Assembly (NCBI RefSeq): GCF_001429765.1
Contig: NZ_LMJB01000007.1
Span: 308,780-372,779, forward strand
DNA: 64,000 bases
Origin: Flavobacterium sp. Root901
Lineage (GTDB): Bacteria > Bacteroidota > Bacteroidia > Flavobacteriales > Flavobacteriaceae
Direction: 5' to 3'
The notes under the pieces are model-generated. The model saw only the letters and a list, made by a program, of their open reading frames with translations, was not told the DNA's origin and did no database searches. Position 1 is the stretch's first letter. The number at the start of each line of letters is the position of its first letter. Made by a program: the position numbers and the translations under genes. Shown piece after piece: positions 62,157 through 64,000 of this stretch.

Positions 62157-63193
62157 TACGCAAATCTTTTCAACTGCAGTTTTAAATCGACTATATAAGT
62201 GTTTTTATTTTCCTGAATATCGAGTGTATAGTTTTTTCCGAAAATTAAATTCAGTCTTTCAATTGTATTTTTCAAACCAATTTTAGTCGAAACCACATCT
62301 GTCTGCTTTGTTGGAATTGAATTTACGACATGAAGGTGCAGTTGTCCTTCTTCAACAGTAATAAAAATTTGAACAAAACATTTTTCAATCGCACAGGTTC
62401 CGTGTTTAAAAGCGTTTTCAATAAAGGCAATTAAAAGCATCGGCGAAATTTTATAGGCATTTTCGTTGTCAACTTTAGAATCAAACGTAATATCACAGCG
62501 ATAGCCAACACGTTCTTTTTCAAGCTGAACATAACTGTTTATAAACTCTAATTCGTCTTCTAAAGATACGCATTGTTTACTGTTACTCTCTAATTGATAA
62601 CGCATTAACTGTGAAACTTTCATAATTAAATCCGGCGTTCTGTCCGGAAATTCCAAACTTATTCCGTACAGCGTATTAAAAGTATTAAATAAAAAATGCG
62701 GATTTAATTGTCCTTTTAAGGAATTCAGCTGCATTTGATTGAACAAAAGCGCTTCTTCGGTACGTTTTCTATGAATTCTGTAGAATTTAAAAACAATAAT
62801 CGGACTCAGGATACAAACCAAAGTTCCTAAAACGCTGGCCAGCTGGTACAAATAACTTCTTTGATGCGAATTTTGATAAAAATAAAGATTTCTAAACATA
62901 TCCAGCATTGTAATCTCATACAAAACAATCGAGAAAACAATTACCCCAAAAAGCGTTAAAAGCAGGTACGTAAAAGGGCGTCGGGTTTTAAATAATATGG
63001 GAAAAAGAAAAAAACGATTGAACTGGGCGTGCATATAAAGAATGCAGTAAAAGAAAATCCCCATTAAAACGGATGTTAAGGAACTAAATAACATCCAGTC
63101 GTTTTTTAAGGTATATATGGTAAAGGAAAATCCGACGACGGCAATTTCCTGCCACCACTTATTATCCAGTATGTTATCAAATTTGAGATTCAT
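62156..63193 (-). CDS. LytS-type sensor histidine kinase
   Basis: This 345-residue inner-membrane kinase has about four transmembrane segments in its first 140 residues and no large periplasmic domain. Its His_kinase domain follows, with phosphoacceptor His in LKGQLNPHFLFNTFNTLYGI, an N-box-like ALIAFIENAFKHG (read here as MLLIAFIENAFKHG) and IGLKNTIERLNLIFG near the end. It pairs with the LytTR regulator. The stimulus is unknown. It is divergent from a TolC-type gene, which makes efflux or envelope control a reasonable guess. Confidence 0.9.
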   Translation of the reverse strand: MNLKFDNILDNKWWQEIAVVGFSFTIYTLKNDWMLFSSLTSVLMGIFFYCILYMHAQFNRFFLFPILFKTRRPFTYLLLTLFGVIVFSIVLYEITMLDMFRNLYFYQNSHQRSYLYQLASVLGTLVCILSPIIVFKFYRIHRKRTEEALLFNQMQLNSLKGQLNPHFLFNTFNTLYGISLEFPDRTPDLIMKVSQLMRYQLESNSKQCVSLEDELEFINSYVQLEKERVGYRCDITFDSKVDNENAYKISPMLLIAFIENAFKHGTCAIEKCFVQIFITVEEGQLHLHVVNSIPTKQTDVVSTKIGLKNTIERLNLIFGKNYTLDIQENKNTYIVDLKLQLKRFA

Positions 63194-63323
63194 TTTTTAA
63201 ACTTAAATAGTTCACAAAGTACGGACAAATATTTAATTAATATTTCCAAAAAATGACAAATTGAATTGGTCATTTATTATTGCAGTACATCACTTAACAT
63301 GACCTTTATCAGTATAAGAGAAA

Positions 63324-63331
63324 TAAATTTG
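63324..63331 (+). promoter_or_regulatory. Possible -7 box upstream of the TolC-type gene
   Basis: TAAATTTG fits the flavobacterial -7 consensus TAnnTTTG and lies 25 bases before the start codon. I found no -33 TTG at the usual spacing. Confidence 0.35.
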
Positions 63332-63355
63332 TCCTATAATTTCACACTTGAGTTT

Positions 63356-64000
63356 ATGTATTTCAAAAAAATTACCTTATTATTTTTCTTGATTTTTGCC
63401 TCGATTGGTTACTCACAAACCTTGTCTTTAAAAGAAGCAATAAAAACAGGGCTTGAAAACTACGGTTCAATCAAAGCAAAAAACAATTACACCAATGCTT
63501 CAAAAGAGCTTTTAAAACAGACTCGCCGTGATTATCTGCCTAATCTTAATTTATCTGCACAACAGGATTACGGAACAATCAACGGGCAAAATGGCGCCTT
63601 GTACGGCTTTAATGGTTTAGGAACAGCTTCTTCCGGACCAGCCCTGGCAGAACAAAACTGGAATTCGGCATTTGGCGCGCTTTACCTTGTCAACATGAAC
63701 TGGGATTTTTTCACTTTTGGAAAAACGAAGGAAAAAATTAATTTATCTAAAATTGATGTTCAGGCTAAAGAAAATGACTTAAAACAGGAAAAATTCCAGC
63801 AGCAAATCAAAATTTCTGCTGCATATTTAAATTTGCTGGCGAGCCAGAGGTTACTGATTTCACAGCAAAAAAATCTGGATCGTGCAGAGGTTTTCAAAAA
63901 GACAGCCGCTGCAAGAGTTAAAAACGGATTATTGGCCGGAGTAGACTCGACATTGGCAACGGCAGAAGTATCTAAGGCTAAAATTGCCCTGAATCTTGCG
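63356..64000 (+). CDS. TolC-family outer-membrane efflux protein, partial
   Basis: The gene runs off the window, and its first 215 codons are seen. It starts with a signal peptide (MYFKKITLLFFLIFASIGYS) followed by the TolC-type repeat TLSLKEAIKTGLENYGSIKA and long amphipathic helices (FQQQIKISAAYLNLLASQRL, AAARVKNGLLAGVDSTLATA). It forms the outer-membrane channel of a tripartite efflux pump. The membrane fusion protein and pump are expected downstream. It is divergent from the LytS/LytTR pair. Confidence 0.9.
   Translation, partial: MYFKKITLLFFLIFASIGYSQTLSLKEAIKTGLENYGSIKAKNNYTNASKELLKQTRRDYLPNLNLSAQQDYGTINGQNGALYGFNGLGTASSGPALAEQNWNSAFGALYLVNMNWDFFTFGKTKEKINLSKIDVQAKENDLKQEKFQQQIKISAAYLNLLASQRLLISQQKNLDRAEVFKKTAAARVKNGLLAGVDSTLATAEVSKAKIALNLA

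Overview
The window is AT-rich DNA from a Bacteroidetes, very probably Flavobacterium. Support: a SusC/SusD pair, promoters of the TTG / TAnnTTTG type, no obvious Shine-Dalgarno tracts, a short lysine-rich histone H1-like protein, and typical flavobacterial family members throughout. I see no rRNA, tRNA, CRISPR array, insertion sequence or phage gene. Most of the window is one carbohydrate-utilisation neighbourhood for pectin.

Layout: (1) 1-4400: the 3' part of a Tat-exported molybdenum hydroxylase operon (PaoABC-like 2Fe-2S and FAD/4Fe-4S subunits; the Mo subunit lies beyond base 1) with likely cofactor helpers: a cysteine desulfurase, a MocA-type cytidylyltransferase and an XdhC-type chaperone. 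(2) 4500-6300: small proteins (a YegP-like repeat protein, an XRE regulator, a two-helix membrane protein and a 31-residue membrane ORF). (3) 6350-18200: L-rhamnose catabolism with rhaT-rhaEW, rhaI-rhaB, lutABC, a PfkB sugar kinase and a divergent GntR regulator. (4) 18400-22000: a histone H1-like protein, a DUF4861 lipoprotein, and a collagen-like secreted protein that ends abruptly. (5) 22000-39050: the pectin/rhamnogalacturonan polysaccharide-utilisation locus: two GH28, SusC, SusD, an esterase, two DUF4861 proteins in or near the locus, two GH105, a GH43, a PL10-CE8 fusion and a CE12 esterase. (6) 39300-50600: a LacI-type regulator and the uronate pathway uxaA, uxaB, kdgA, kdgK, uxaC, kduD, kduI, exuT. 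(7) 50800-64000: a second esterase, about 1 kb of non-coding DNA with roughly 82-bp repeats, an operon of isochorismatase-like hydrolase, amidohydrolase and outer-membrane porin, a 2'-5' RNA ligase-like protein, an AraC regulator followed by two short-chain dehydrogenases, a PepSY-like protein, a LytS/LytTR two-component pair and the start of a TolC-type protein.

How it fits together: methylated and acetylated pectin is de-esterified (CE8, CE12, alpha/beta esterases), cut (PL10, GH28), imported by SusCD, and trimmed by GH105 and GH43. Galacturonate goes through UxaC, UxaB and UxaA, and the unsaturated uronate released by GH105 goes through KduI and KduD. Both routes meet at 2-keto-3-deoxygluconate, then KdgK and KdgA yield pyruvate and glyceraldehyde-3-phosphate. 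Rhamnose from rhamnogalacturonan goes through RhaI, RhaB and RhaEW to DHAP and L-lactate, which LutABC can oxidise to pyruvate.

The strongest new observation is regulatory. A near-perfect palindrome, TGTAATCGATTRCA, directly abuts a flavobacterial -7 box in front of three units (GH28-susCD, kduI and exuT), and a relaxed copy precedes lacI. This predicts one LacI-type regulon joining polysaccharide capture and sugar-acid catabolism. Intergenic regions also carry several large imperfect inverted repeats built from a shared vocabulary.
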